DNA from: Orobanche coerulescens
Lineage: Eukaryota; Streptophyta; Magnoliopsida; Lamiales; Orobanchaceae
Reading direction: 5' to 3'
Length of the DNA stretch: 64,000 nucleotides
NCBI GenBank assembly: GCA_033398695.1
Contig: CM065805.1
Span: forward strand, 165,393,787-165,457,786
Within the stretch, counting starts at the first letter, position 1; each line of letters starts with the position of its first letter. The notes beneath the pieces were generated by a model, which was not told the DNA's origin, made no database searches, and worked only from the letters and a program-made list of their open reading frames with translations. The translations under genes and the position numbers were made by a program. Below are positions 9,183 through 19,710 of the stretch, in pieces.

Positions 9183-11072
9183 TTAGTTTCTTCTTACAAC
9201 AAGAGCTGCAAAATCTTGCTCTTCTCGAGAGGAGAACTTGTTTTCAACACACAGTTTCTTGATCTTTCTTTGGAGTGCAAGTTCATCCAAAACATTACCT
9301 TTATCCAAAGTGGGAGGTTCTTTGGCCCTCAAAGGAGGGATCATGGGATATGCATTGCGTTCCTCTGCATATTTTAGAAGGATGGCCCAGAGTTGTGGAT
9401 GAGCTTCTTCCATGAAATTGATGAAAATCTGCTGTGGGGAGCAGCTACTATCCTGGAGTATTTCCCAGATATAGTAGTCTCTGATGAACCTTTTCTTTGC
9501 AGCTCCCGACATGGGTAAAGCTTCGGTAGGTACAAAATCTTCAACGTACCATAACTCTTTGCCTTCCAATTCTAGAGTAGGCTCGAATCCTCCTCTGATC
9601 CTCCTTCTTTTGCCTGCAAGCTGATCATCAGCCTGTTCTGATTCTGTAGCTTCTCCCTTCCTCTTAGCTGAAGATGTCCCAGCAGTGATCAACTGGACAT
9701 CCTGCCTCTTCTTAGTTCTCATCTCTTCCCTTATTTCTCCTTGAATGCTGCCTTCCCCATGAATCCTTTCTTCCCCCTTTTTGCCAGCATCAACCAAAGT
9801 GGTCAACTGCTGTTCCATTCGATGCATCCAGTCAGACATGCCAAAAGGCATTCTTTTGTTTGTAGGAGGAGGAGGTTGAGGGATGTCCCGCTGCAGCAAA
9901 GTATCGATTTTTGCATTGATAAATTGGAGATCAGGGGTGACCAGAGAAGCAAGTAGTTCTCCAATAGTGTCCTTAACTACTTGTCTGATCAGCTCGGTCA
10001 TCGCTGGTGAAATCTGTGATGTTGGTGGAGATAACTCGCCTGAGCCCTCTACTCCTGCAGGTGGGCATGCAAACGATCCATCTGACTGCAGACTCCTGTC
10101 TGCAGCAGGCATTCCGGATGGGGTCTGTTCAGGGGTCCCCGATCTAGAATCTTCAGCCAGGTCTTCATCTAGGCTGGTATACCGGGCAGGCGCCCCAGCC
10201 CTGTCTGTAGCCTCTGGCTCTTTTTCTTGCTCTTTCTCTTTTTCTTCTTCTTCTTGTTCTGTCTTCTTCTCTTCTTCCTCCTTCTTTTCTTCAACATTCT
10301 CTGTCTCTTTCTTTTTTCCAGTCTCCTTTTCTCCTCCATCATCCTTATCATCATCATCATCATCATTATCATTCTTTTTATCTTTATCATCATCTTCTTC
10401 ATCATCCTTATCTTTTTCACCATCTTCCTTTTCTTCTCCATCCTCCTGTTCAACTTCTTCTCCTTATTCTTCTTCTTCATCTACCAACTCCTCCGTTTTT
10501 TCAACTTCTTCTCCTTCTGTTTCTTTTTCAACTAAAATATTTTCTTCTTCTTTTTCTTCCTGTTTCTCTTCTTCATCATCAATCACAATAATTTCTTCTT
10601 CTACTTCTTCATTTATTATCCCCTTTTCTTCTTTCTTCTCTTCTTCTTCTTTCTCAAAAGAACCGTCAAAAATATTATACATTATGGAGTGGATAAATTG
10701 GTCCATGTTGGTTTTGAAATTGGACATGAACCAATTTTCCCGAAGAATCAAAACTGTGTCTGATACTTTACAAAAATGTATCAGCACATCTTCTGTGGCT
10801 TGGGGATATCCCCAACCACTGGTTTCAACATAAGCTTCAAGTTCAGTAAAAAAAAGTGATTTAAAGGTTTTCCATTCTTCAAAAATATGGATAAAGGAAT
10901 GTTTTAGAGCTTGTGGTTTGACCAATTGAAGTTGCTCTAGGGATAAATTGAAAATATTGTTGTCCAACAGATGAAAAGTGTAATTTGCCTCAGGGATGGA
11001 AATAATTAAACCTGCTTCCTCCTCTTCTGAAATGAATGCTGGAGTGAGGAGGGGAACAGTCTGAGTCTCCAG
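9183..11072 (-). pseudogene. copia-A extra (env-position) ORF, C-terminal part
   Basis: This is the continuation of the ORF that begins at 19710; gypsy-B split it at the TCCAG target. Residues from the junction read LETQTVPLLTPAFISEEEEAG in frame with the N-terminal part. Then come a globular segment with EWKTFKSLFFTELEAYVETSG, a long acidic Glu/Asp/Lys-rich stretch coded at about 10230-10640, a Pro/Ser-rich segment, a basic KRRRIRGG segment, and a C-terminal helical domain ending FAALVVRRN. One TAA at 10464-10466, where a glutamate codon would fit the acidic run, is the only stop seen. No hydrophobic membrane segment is visible, so calling it envelope would rest only on its position. Function unknown. 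Confidence 0.75.
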
Positions 11073-11288
11073 TGTAATACCCGGTTGTAATTCAGTCATT
11101 ATCATTCAGTATTTATCATTCAGTAATTGTCACTCAGTATTTTTCACTCATTAATGATCATTTGTCGCTCATAGTCAATCATTGTATTCATCGTCAGAGT
11201 AATTGTATCGTCATTCATCATCAATCTAGTTGGAGAATCGTGCGGTGTTTACATCGCTGTCTTTTCATAGTGTGCTGTGTGTGAGATG

Positions 11289-11726
11289 TAACACATGCTA
11301 CGTACTCTCTTTAGCGTGCGCTAATTGAGTACTGGTAGCGCACGCCACCTCTCACCACTAGCGCACGCTAGTGTAGTTGAGCAGGCAGTCCAGAAGGCAC
11401 TGGACTGCAGTTGGGATTGTAGGTAGCGCACGCTACGAATGGTAAGTAGCGCGCGCTAGTGAGCCGGAGTGGCGCACGCTAATCGTTGGTTGTAGCGCAC
11501 GCTATTGAGATCAGATCAGAGGGCAGAATGTTCTGGACTCCAGTACTGAGCATCAGATAATTCGTTAGCACACGCTAACATTTTGGGGTTAGCGCACGCT
11601 AAGTGCATAGCCGTAGCGCACGCTACAAGCAGGTACGTAGCGCGCGCTACCGTTTCCGGACAGTGGGTACTGGACTACCCAAAATACCCGTTAGCACACG
11701 CTACGCACAAGAGCTAGCGCGCGCTA
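11289..11726. promoter_or_regulatory. Phased array of 14 palindromic TAGCGCACGCTA-type boxes (5' LTR)
   Basis: Fourteen 14-base boxes of the form NTAGCGYRCGCTAN start at 11289, 11311, 11335, 11358, 11423, 11446, 11469, 11492, 11565, 11589, 11613, 11637, 11691 and 11713. Within groups the start-to-start spacing is 22, 24, 23; 23, 23, 23; 24, 24, 24; and 22. The groups are separated by 54-73 bases that share CTGGACT/AGTACTGGAC segments, giving a higher-order unit of 126-142 bp. The TAGCG and CGCTA arms are inverted repeats. The last box ends 12 bases before the TATA box. Confidence 0.9.
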
Positions 11727-11737
11727 AACTGGAATCA

Positions 11738-11745
11738 CTATAAAT
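11738..11745 (+). promoter_or_regulatory. TATA box of the gypsy-B 5' LTR
   Basis: CTATAAAT lies directly after the palindrome array. The equivalent in the 3' LTR is at 16956-16963. Transcription would start about 30 bases downstream. Confidence 0.75.
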
Positions 11746-13369
11746 TGGACATTTAGCCCAGATTTCGGTATTTGTCATTTCTTCACATTCTCTCATCGGT
11801 TCCGGGCGATTTGGAGCGAGTTGAAGAGTATTCTTCGAGGTGTAATCATCAATTATCTTCTTCAAGTCTTTGAGTTGAATTAATCATCACTTCATCATCT
11901 CCAAAACATCAAATCTAAGGTATTAATCTCTTGGATCTAGAATTTCGGATTTTTGGGTTTTCCTTCCGATTTTCTTCGTGTAAGCGTGGATTGTTGTTGG
12001 AATATGTTAGATATGGATTATATATCTTGGATGAATATATTCCCACGGATTTAATGACTATTTTGGGGATTTATATCAAGAACCCTTGGGGTTGACTTCG
12101 GTTAATTTGGGGATTTCCGATTGACGTTGTTGTAATCTTGAAATTGTGGATTCCTATGGGATTATTGATATCATTGAAAGTGTTTTGATGGTTTGAAATA
12201 CTCATCTTGGAGTTGGTTTCGATATATTCGAGTTTGGATATTGTTGTATCGACGTTTGAGTTGGTTATGATCGTATTTGATTCGTGTAATGATCGAACTA
12301 TTGGTAATTTGTGTTATTCAAGGTTGTTCGAGCGACCGAAATTTCATTTAGGACGTTGTTTGTGGACGGACATTCTTCATCGGTGTTGTGTAAGTTAATT
12401 CTTACTCGGTTAAAAGGATTTCATTCCTTTTGTTGTTGACCATTCATAATCATAACTCATTCATCATTGTATTAATCATATTGAGACTTGTAATTGTCGA
12501 AGAATCACTTCATTAACGAGGAACGGCGGTTCCAATCATTTCATTGAAACTATCAATCACTTCATTATTACTTTCATCTCGGTGAGTCATTCTTGACTTT
12601 GTCAGATTATTATTATTCATTGATATTCATTGTGGTCATTCTCGTTCATATGACCTTCTGGGTTCATATTGCGTGGCCAGGTGCGGATGTGTAGAATTTT
12701 TAGTCGGGCACGTGATGGCCATGTATTGGGAGTGATACATTGGGCTGTGAACACGGTAAAGATTAACTCCGTGAGAGTAATTAGGTACAAGGACGGGTGT
12801 GTCCGATCATCCATCTTGTACACTTGCACAGAACACTACGGGCGTACTATGATACTCCTTTTCAGCGTAAATCATAACTAAGGATATTTCATGACTTCAG
12901 TTAAATCATGATTGTGTATTTTTCAACCCTTGAGGATTGTTGTTCTGTGTAACTGACCCCGTTGGGGGATTTTGTTTTCAGGTCACGGCAAGGCAAAGGC
13001 ACGGGAAGAGCATGCTGACGGCGAGGAGTCCCAGTGATACTAGTAGGGGGCCCAGTCTTTCCGGTTATTTCAGTCACTTCAGTCATTTCAGGCATTTCAG
13101 TCATTTACGTCATTTGTATTTTCCGCTGCAAATTCCATTCGAGATGTTTATTTATTCAGAGTGGTGTATTTTATCTTCATATAAAATATACTAGTATTCT
13201 CTATTGTCCTGGTGTATTGTACTTAAGCTCCTCATCAGAGTATTTGGTAATATAATGTGGTTCGGTACTACAATTATATTAATTAATTCATCAGTTTTCA
13301 TTCGCCTGGTGGGTCCCAGTCGGGGGTCCACGGCACTGTAATATCTGCCTAGTTTGGGGTGTTACAGAG

Positions 13370-13382
13370 TTGGTATCAGAGC
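13370..13382 (+). promoter_or_regulatory. Primer binding site of gypsy-B (initiator Met tRNA)
   Basis: TTGGTATCAGAGC, three bases after the LTR end, is a perfect match to the usual plant iMet tRNA 3' end complement. Confidence 0.95.
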
Positions 13383-13861
13383 GTGGTTTTAAATACTACC
13401 TTCCGAGTCATGTCTCATTTGAAATCATCGTCATCGAACTAGTATCATTGGACTTTCGCGTCACGTGTGACCTGTGCAGATGCCGAGCCAATCAGACCGA
13501 CAGAACTGTAAGATTTCTAACGCCATGGTATAATTTCTGGCAATAATCATTCATTCATAATTCGTCAGTTAACAATCCTCATCATCGTTTTCATTTTGAC
13601 CAGGACGGTCATGCTAACTCATTAATCACTCAATTCATTTCATTACTCGGTTGTTGATCTGGAAGATCATATCATTAATCTTGTTAACTTGTTCAAGATA
13701 ACCATTTCAATAATTTCATCAGATAATCATGTCACCTCAGTTAATCATTCATGTAATAACTGTGTTAGAGCGTGTATGCTCATTTTCATCATCTCATGTC
13801 ATAATCATAATGTGTTATTCATGCGGGGAATATAATCATCATGTGACCTTCCTACTTCAGT
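13383..13861 (+). other. gypsy-B leader between primer site and gag
   Basis: About 480 bases rich in TCATTCAT-like words. No frame of note; it would hold the packaging signal by position. Confidence 0.55.
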
Positions 13862-14554
13862 ATGGAGAGAGCAAGAAGAGGACGCGGAGGACGAGACCGT
13901 GGTGCGGGCCGAATCCCGAGAGCTCGTGTCAATACACGTGCGAACGCAAGGAATAATGCTAATTCATCGAGCAGCGACGCTGCCACTCATTCACCTGGAC
14001 GTGATCATTCACTATCGGGGAGTCGTACCCGGGACACAGCTCAGTCAGAAGGTGTTCGGGTAGACCCAATCGCTTTTATGCAGGGCATGATGGCCCAAAT
14101 GACGGAGGCTATTCGTGATTGGCTACCTCCGAAGAATGTTAAGGAAATCCGAAGTTTCCTTGGATTAGCGGGTTATTATCGGCGATTTGTGGAGGGATTT
14201 TCCAAAATCGCTCAACCCATGACCAACCTTTTACGGAAGGATAAGAAATACACGTGGTCCGCCGCGTGTCAACAGAGTTTTGAGGAACTCAAGATCCGGT
14301 TAACTTCAGCACCTGTCCTTTCTTTACCGCAAGGGACGGAGGGATTTGTGGTTTATAGTGATGCGTCCGGACAGGGTCTCGGATGTGTACTCATGCAGAA
14401 CGGGAAAGTTATTTCTTATGCTTCACGGCAATTGAGACCTTACGAGGTTAATTATCCGACCCACGACCTGGAGCTAGCAGCCGTGGTGTTCGCATTGAAG
14501 ATTTGGCGTCATTATCTTTTATGGCGTTACCTGTCAGATATTCATCGATCATAA
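13862..14554 (+). CDS. gypsy-B in-frame fusion of gag N-terminus to RT thumb and RNase H
   Basis: Residues 1 to about 75 are the Arg/Gly-rich gag start ([14 protein letters not shown]) and the first capsid helix ending MTEAIRDW. From about residue 76 the frame continues as [20 protein letters not shown], the start of the RT thumb, then the RNase H domain with [15 protein letters not shown], which holds the first catalytic aspartate, and [20 protein letters not shown] with the catalytic glutamate. Everything between (rest of gag, zinc knuckle, protease, RT palm with YxDD) is missing. The join keeps the frame. One inserted T near 14518 shifts the frame and ends it at 14554. The product cannot be a working polymerase. 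Confidence 0.88.
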   Translation: MERARRGRGGRDRGAGRIPRARVNTRANARNNANSSSSDAATHSPGRDHSLSGSRTRDTAQSEGVRVDPIAFMQGMMAQMTEAIRDWLPPKNVKEIRSFLGLAGYYRRFVEGFSKIAQPMTNLLRKDKKYTWSAACQQSFEELKIRLTSAPVLSLPQGTEGFVVYSDASGQGLGCVLMQNGKVISYASRQLRPYEVNYPTHDLELAAVVFALKIWRHYLLWRYLSDIHRS

Positions 14555-15164
14555 GAGTTTAAAGTATATATTTACTCAGAAGGAGTTAAATATGCGACAG
14601 AGACGGTGGTTGGAACTAATCAAAGATTATGATATCGAGGTCCTTTACCACCCGAGCAAGGAGAACGTTGTCGCCGACGCCTTGAGTCGTAAGTCCGTTT
14701 AGGAGCAGATGCTTGCTCGATTAACAGTTCAGAAGAAACTTCAACAGGAATTCCTTAGACCCGAGATCGAGGTCTGGCTTCAGCGAGTGCAAGGGCAACT
14801 TTGCATGTTAGAGATTTCTTCGTCACTTGAGGAGTCAATCAGAGAGAATCAGGGTTCAGACTCATCATTGTTACGCATCCGTGAGGATGTGGCTCAGGGG
14901 AAAGCCCCTGGATTCGTGGTCCATGAGGATGGACTTTTGAGATTTAAGAATCGGTTGTGCGTACCGGCGAATGACGAGTTGAAAAACTCGATTTTGAGAG
15001 AAGCTCATGCTACCCCTTATTCCGTTCACCCGGGGTCTAGCAAGATGTATAAAGACTTGAAACAAAATTACTGGTGGAGTAATATGAAGCGAGAAGTCGT
15101 GGAATTTGTTTAGAGATGCTTAACCTGTCAGCAAGTTAAGATTGAGCATCAGCGACCGGCGGGT
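14519..15164 (+). pseudogene. gypsy-B RNase H tail, linker and integrase zinc-binding domain
   Basis: After the frameshift the RNase H ending is readable in another frame ([20 protein letters not shown] to ADALSRKSV), closed by TAG at 14701. From 14709 the frame gives the integrase N-terminal domain: histidines in REAHATPYSVHPG and, after a TAG at 15112, cysteines in CLTCQQVK. So two stops and one indel separate the RNase H from the integrase core. Confidence 0.85.
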
Positions 15165-16256
15165 ATGCTGAAACCGCTCCCTATTCCAGAGTGGAAGTGG
15201 GAAGATATTTCTATGGATTTCATCACGAGTTTACCAACGAGTCGTCGTGGCATGAATACAATCTGGGTGATTGTGGACCGTTTGACTAAATCAGCTCATT
15301 TTCTTGAGATTAAGGATACGTGGGGTCCCGAGAGACTTGCCCAGTTATTCATCAAAGAGATAGTGAGACTGCACGGTACTCCTAAAAGTATCATTTCTGA
15401 TCGTGACGGACGGTTTGTGTCTCATTTTTGGAAATCAGTTCATCGTGCTATGGGAACTCAGCTTAATCTCAGTACCACTTTTCATCCTCAGTCCAACGGA
15501 CAATCAGAGAGAACCATTCAGACATTAGAGGACATGTTGAGGGCATGCGTCCTCGATTGGAAAGACGATTGGGAAGCCCAACTACCATTGATTGAGTTCA
15601 CGTATAATAATAGTTGGCATGCTTCGATCAAGATGGCGCCTTACGAGGCCTTGTACGGTCGTCGTTGTCGATCTCCTTTGTGTTGGGACGACTTATCAGA
15701 ATCAATCGGCACCGAGCCCGATATGCTTATAGCCGCCCGTGAGAAGGTAGCTTTGATCAGGAGTCGTTTGTTGACCGCTCAGAGTCGACAGAAATCATAT
15801 GCTGATAACCGTCGTCGACCATTAGAGTTTGAGACAGGTGACCACGTATTGGTCAAGGTATCCCCGAGTCATGGTATCTTCCGTTTTGGGGAGAGGGGAA
15901 AGTTGAGTCCGAGATTCATTGGACCGTTTGAGATTTTGGATCGAGTAGGCGAGTTAGCTTATCGATTGGCTTTACCTCCGGCGTTGAGCCGAATTCATAA
16001 TGTGTTTCACGTCTCTCAGCTACGGAAGTATGTTGCTGATCCGAGTCACATACTTCAGTTCGACGAAATCGAGGTCGCCAATGATCATTCATATAAGGAG
16101 CGTCCTATACGAGTTTTAGAGCGGCGGATCAAACAGTTGAGGAATAAGACGATTCCTTTGGTTAAAATTCAGTGGTCTAGACACGGAGTCGAAGAGTCTA
16201 CTTGGGAAACCGAGGATAATATGAGGGAGAGTTATCCCGAGTTGTTTGACCCTTAG
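15165..16256 (+). CDS. gypsy-B integrase core with C-terminal chromodomain
   Basis: Open for 363 residues. The catalytic triad is readable: Asp in SMDFITSLP, Asp in IISDRDGRFVS, and Glu in HPQSNGQSERTIQTLED, with the spacing of the DD35E family. The GPY/F-type segment SPRFIGPFEILDRVGELAYRL follows, then RPIRVLERR and IQWSRHGVEESTWETEDNM, which is a chromodomain of the kind found in Tekay/Del chromoviruses; such domains can steer insertion to particular chromatin. It is the best preserved part of the element. The upstream stops mean it would not be made as part of a polyprotein from this copy; a start at 15165 is only the first methionine. Confidence 0.9.
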   Translation: MLKPLPIPEWKWEDISMDFITSLPTSRRGMNTIWVIVDRLTKSAHFLEIKDTWGPERLAQLFIKEIVRLHGTPKSIISDRDGRFVSHFWKSVHRAMGTQLNLSTTFHPQSNGQSERTIQTLEDMLRACVLDWKDDWEAQLPLIEFTYNNSWHASIKMAPYEALYGRRCRSPLCWDDLSESIGTEPDMLIAAREKVALIRSRLLTAQSRQKSYADNRRRPLEFETGDHVLVKVSPSHGIFRFGERGKLSPRFIGPFEILDRVGELAYRLALPPALSRIHNVFHVSQLRKYVADPSHILQFDEIEVANDHSYKERPIRVLERRIKQLRNKTIPLVKIQWSRHGVEESTWETEDNMRESYPELFDP

Positions 16257-16277
16257 TTTCGGGGACGAAACTCTTTT

Positions 16278-16290
16278 AAGGGGGGGTGTA
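16278..16290 (+). promoter_or_regulatory. Polypurine tract of gypsy-B
   Basis: AAGGGGGGGTGTA abuts the 3' LTR start TGTAATACCC at 16291. Confidence 0.85.
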
Positions 16291-18574
16291 TGTAATACCC
16301 GGTTGTAATTCAGTCATTATCATTCAGTATTTATCATTCAGCAATTGTCACTCAGTATATTTCACTCATTAATAATCATTTGTCGCTCATATTCAATCAT
16401 TGTATTCATCTTCAGAGTAATTGTATCGTCATTCATCATCAATCGAGTTGGAGAATCGTGCGGTGTTTACATCGCTGTCTTTTCATAGTGTGCTGTGTGT
16501 GAGAAGTAACGCACGCTACGTACTCTCTTTAGCGTGCGCTAATTGAGTACTGGTAGCGCATGCCACCTCTCAACGCTAGCGCACGCTAGTGTAGTTGAGC
16601 AGGGAGTCCAGAAGGCACTGGACTGCAGTTGGGATTGTAGGTAGCGCACGCTACGAATGGTAAGTAGCGCGCGCTAGTGAGCCGGAGTGGCGCACGCTAA
16701 TCATTGGTTGTAGCGCACGCTATTGAGATCAGATCAGAGGGCAGAATGTTCTGGACTCCAGTACTGAACATCAGATAATTCGTTAGCGCACGCTAACATT
16801 TTGGGGTTAGCGCACGCTAAGTGCATAGCCGTAGCGCACGCTACAAGCAGGTACGTAGCGCGCGCTACCGTTTCCGGACAGTGGGTACTGGACTACCCAA
16901 AATACCCGTTAGCGCACGCTACGCACAAGAGCTAGCGCGCGCTAAACTGGAATCACTATAAATTGGACAGTTAGCCCAGATTTCGGTATTTGTCATTTCT
17001 TCACATTCTCTCATCGGTTTCGGGCGATTTGGAGCGAGTTGAAGAGTATTCTTCGAGGTTTAATCATCAATTATCTTCTTCAAGTCTTTGAGTTGAATTA
17101 ATCATCACTTCATCATCTCCAAAACATCAAATCTAATGTATTAATCTCTTGGATCTAGAATTTCGGATTTTTGGGTTTTCCTTCCGATTTTCTTCGTGTA
17201 AGCTTGGATTGTTGTTGGAATATGTTAGATATGGATTATCTATCTTGGATGAATATATTCCCACAGATTTAATGACTATTTTGGGGATTTATATCAAGAA
17301 CCCTTGGGGTTGACTTCGGTTAATTTGGGGATTTCTTATTGACGTTGTTCTAATCTTGAAATTGTGGATTCCTATGGGATTATTGATATCATTGAAAGTG
17401 TTTTGATGGTTTGAAATACTCATCTTGGAGTTGGTTTCGATATATTCGAGTTTGGATATTGTTATATCGACGTTTGAGTTGGTTATGATCGTATTTGATT
17501 CGTGTAATGATCGAATTATTGGTAATTTGTGTTATTCAAGGTTGTTCGAGCGACCGACATTTCATTTAGGACATTGTTCGTGGACGGACATTCTTCATCT
17601 GTGTTGTGTAAGTTAATTCTTACTCGGTTAAAAGGATTTCATTCCTTTTGTTGTTGATCATTCATAATCATAACTCATTCATCATTGTATTAATCATATT
17701 GAGACTTGTAATTGTCGAAGAATCACTTCATTAACGAGGAACGGCGGTTCCAATCATTTCATTGAAACTATCAATCACTTCATTATTACTTTCATCTCGG
17801 TGAGTCATTCTTGACTTTGTCAGATTATTATTATTCATTGATATTCATTGTGGTCATTCTCGTTCATATGACCTTCTGGGTTCATATTGCGTGGCCGGGT
17901 GCGGATGTGTGGAATTTTTAGTCGGGCACGTGATGGCCATGTATTGGGAGTGATACATTGGGCTGTGAACACGGTAAAGATTAACTCCGTGAGACTAATT
18001 AGGTACAAGGACGGGTGTGTCCGGTCATCGGTCTTGTACACTTGCACAGAACACTACGGGCCTACTATGATACTCCTCTTCAGCGTAAATCATAACTAAG
18101 GATATTTCATGACTTCAGTTAAATCATGATTGTGTATTTTTCAACCCTTGAGGATTGTTGTTCTGTGTAACTGACCCCGTTGGGGGATTTTGTTTTCAGG
18201 TCACGGCAAGGCAAAGGCACGGGAAGAGCATGCTGACGGCGAGGAGTCCCAGTGATACTAGTAGGGGGGCCAGTCTTTCCGGTTATTTCAGTCACTTCAG
18301 TCATTTCAGTCATTTACGTCATTTGTATTTCCGCTGCAAATTCCGTTCGAGGTATTTATTTATTCAGAGTGGTGTATTTTATCTTCATATAAAATATACT
18401 AGTATTCTGTATTGTCCTGGTGTATTGTACTTAAGCTCCTCATCGGAGTATTTGGTAATATAATGTGGTTCGGTACTACAATTATATTATTTAATTCATC
18501 AGTTTTTATTCGCCTGGTGGGTCCCAGTCGGGGGTCCACGGCACTGTAATATCTGCCTAGTTTGGGGTGTTACA
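16291..18574 (+). mobile_element. 3' LTR of gypsy-B
   Basis: Collinear with the 5' LTR at an offset of 5,218 bases near its start; same ends TGTAATACCC and GGGTGTTACA. Small indels account for the 10-base length difference, for example one lost TCATTTCAGG-like unit in the repeat near 18290. Confidence 0.95.
16506..16963. promoter_or_regulatory. Phased palindromic box array and TATA box (3' LTR)
   Basis: Same 14 boxes and the same spacings as in the 5' LTR. Several boxes differ between the LTRs by C/T or G/A changes at CpG sites; for example the box at 11565 reads TTAGCACACGCTAA while its partner keeps TTAGCGCACGCTAA. The TATA box CTATAAAT is at 16956-16963. Confidence 0.9.
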
Positions 18575-18579
18575 TCCAG

Positions 18580-19710
18580 GCTGCCTGGAGCAGGCTGGTC
18601 CTCCAGGTGGATAGGCGACCTGGCTGCAGAACTGGGATATTGTTCTTGCTGCTCCTCTTGGCTGAATTGCAGTCGCTTGGGCCTTTTTGGTGAGGGTTCT
18701 GGTGATGAATGCATGATGGATGGCTCACCAGGGGCTGGTCCCCGTCTTTTGAACGGAACAGCAATTGGCGTGTCGTCTGACTCCGAATCCGACTTGGCTG
18801 CAGGAGGGTTGTCGTCTACAGGTTGGTCCGACTCGTCTGGTGAAGGTCTGTAGTAGGTCCTTGAGTCAGACAACTCTTTTATCATCTGGGCTGCTCTTCT
18901 ATTGCTTCCGAGCTTCCTCAAAGTCTCTTGGTCTAGTTGACCAAGTCTCTTGTTGATGTGGAAGGGGTCAGTACTTCCCTTCGCCACACCCATCTTCTCA
19001 AGGATCCAACTTAGTTGCGTTCCAAACGCCAGCTTGGATCTGAATTTCTTCTCATCAACAAGCCATTCGGCTTTGTTGACTTCCCGAACAAATTGCCTGA
19101 AAATGTAGTCTGACCAATCGATCGGATCGTCCTGAATTAGTGCTCCCAGCACCATGAATTTTGCCGACGACAATTGGTCGTAACTTCCGGCCATCCCCAT
19201 GACAATTTTGTTGGTAATGTCCAACACATATCGATATACCGTTTTTATTTCGCTCCTCTTGGCGGTGAGTTTTAGATTTGTCGGCTGGTCGTCCGCCTTA
19301 ATCTTCAGCCATGTGTTGGTTGCTGTCTGCTTGAGGGCCTCGACCGCTATGCCACGATGCTTCATACCAAAAACTTTCCGAATCGATTCCGGCGATATGT
19401 CAACTTGAACTCCGCCGACATTGCTCCTAATTCCTGCTTCAATCACACGGGCTACGCGGTAAAATGTGATTACGTCCTCCTTGTATAGATGTTTGGGACT
19501 GATATCCAGAAATGGGTAGATCCCATTTAGCTTCATCGAACGAATAAGGTCAAGGACGTCGTAGTTTTCCAGATTTGATTCTAAGAGACCTTCGAAATCA
19601 ACGACCAGTGAAAATATGATCTGGTCCTTGACAGCCTTCATGTTTACTCCTTCAAAGTAAGCTTCCATTTCTGCAAATATAGGAAATTTCTTAGTGTATT
19701 TAGAGCTCAA
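18580..19710 (-). pseudogene. copia-A extra (env-position) ORF, N-terminal part
   Basis: The frame opens MSSKYTKKFPIFAEMEAYF and runs 377 codons to the gypsy-B target site. It has a mixed alpha/beta globular region (residues about 1-270) containing DVITFYRVARVIEAGIRS and VDISPESIRKVFGMKHRG, a layout like the plant-specific 'putative plant transposon protein' domains found beside retrotransposons; that likeness is from memory. A Pro/Ser/Asp-rich tail follows. Together with 9183-11072 the undisturbed ORF would be about 1,006 codons. No signal peptide or membrane helix is seen. A methionine at 19710 is the natural start; T/A-rich leader precedes it. Confidence 0.75.

Larger units (their letters stand above)
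11073..13366 (+). mobile_element. 5' LTR of gypsy-B
   Basis: Starts TGTAATACCCGG and ends GGGGTGTTACA, with near-inverted termini TGTAAYACC / GGTGTTACA. It contains the palindromic box array (11289-11726) and a TATA box (11738-11745). The remaining 1.6 kb up to 13366 contains R and a very long U5 with no coding frame. Confidence 0.95.
11073..18574 (+). mobile_element. gypsy-B: complete but internally deleted Tekay/Del-type chromovirus
   Basis: TSD TCCAG at 11068-11072 and 18575-18579. The LTRs are 2,294 and 2,284 bp and differ by only a few percent by eye, indicating a fairly recent insertion. The order is 5' LTR, iMet primer site, gag N-terminus fused to the RT thumb/RNase H, integrase with C-terminal chromodomain, polypurine tract, 3' LTR. 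The internal region is only about 2.9 kb because most of gag, protease and the RT catalytic palm are missing. It sits in the extra ORF of copia-A, in opposite orientation to its host element. Confidence 0.95.

Noticed and set aside
9883..10833. A 316-residue Ser-rich plus-strand open frame
   Set aside because: It is the complement of the acidic Glu/Asp-rich stretch of the copia-A extra ORF on the minus strand; GAA/GAT codons read in reverse give TTC/TCT runs.
11289..11726. Regularly spaced short repeats resembling a CRISPR array
   Set aside because: The genome is a plant nuclear one, the repeats are 14-base palindromes with 8-10-base spacers, and the spacers are themselves similar between groups; there are no cas genes.
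12207..13255. Several short open frames in the gypsy-B 5' LTR
   Set aside because: They recur in the 3' LTR with substitutions that do not respect codons, and none has a recognisable domain; LTR sequence, not genes.
9183..19710. Envelope glycoprotein interpretation of the copia-A extra ORF
   Set aside because: No signal peptide, hydrophobic fusion segment or membrane anchor is visible; only its position behind pol recalls env.
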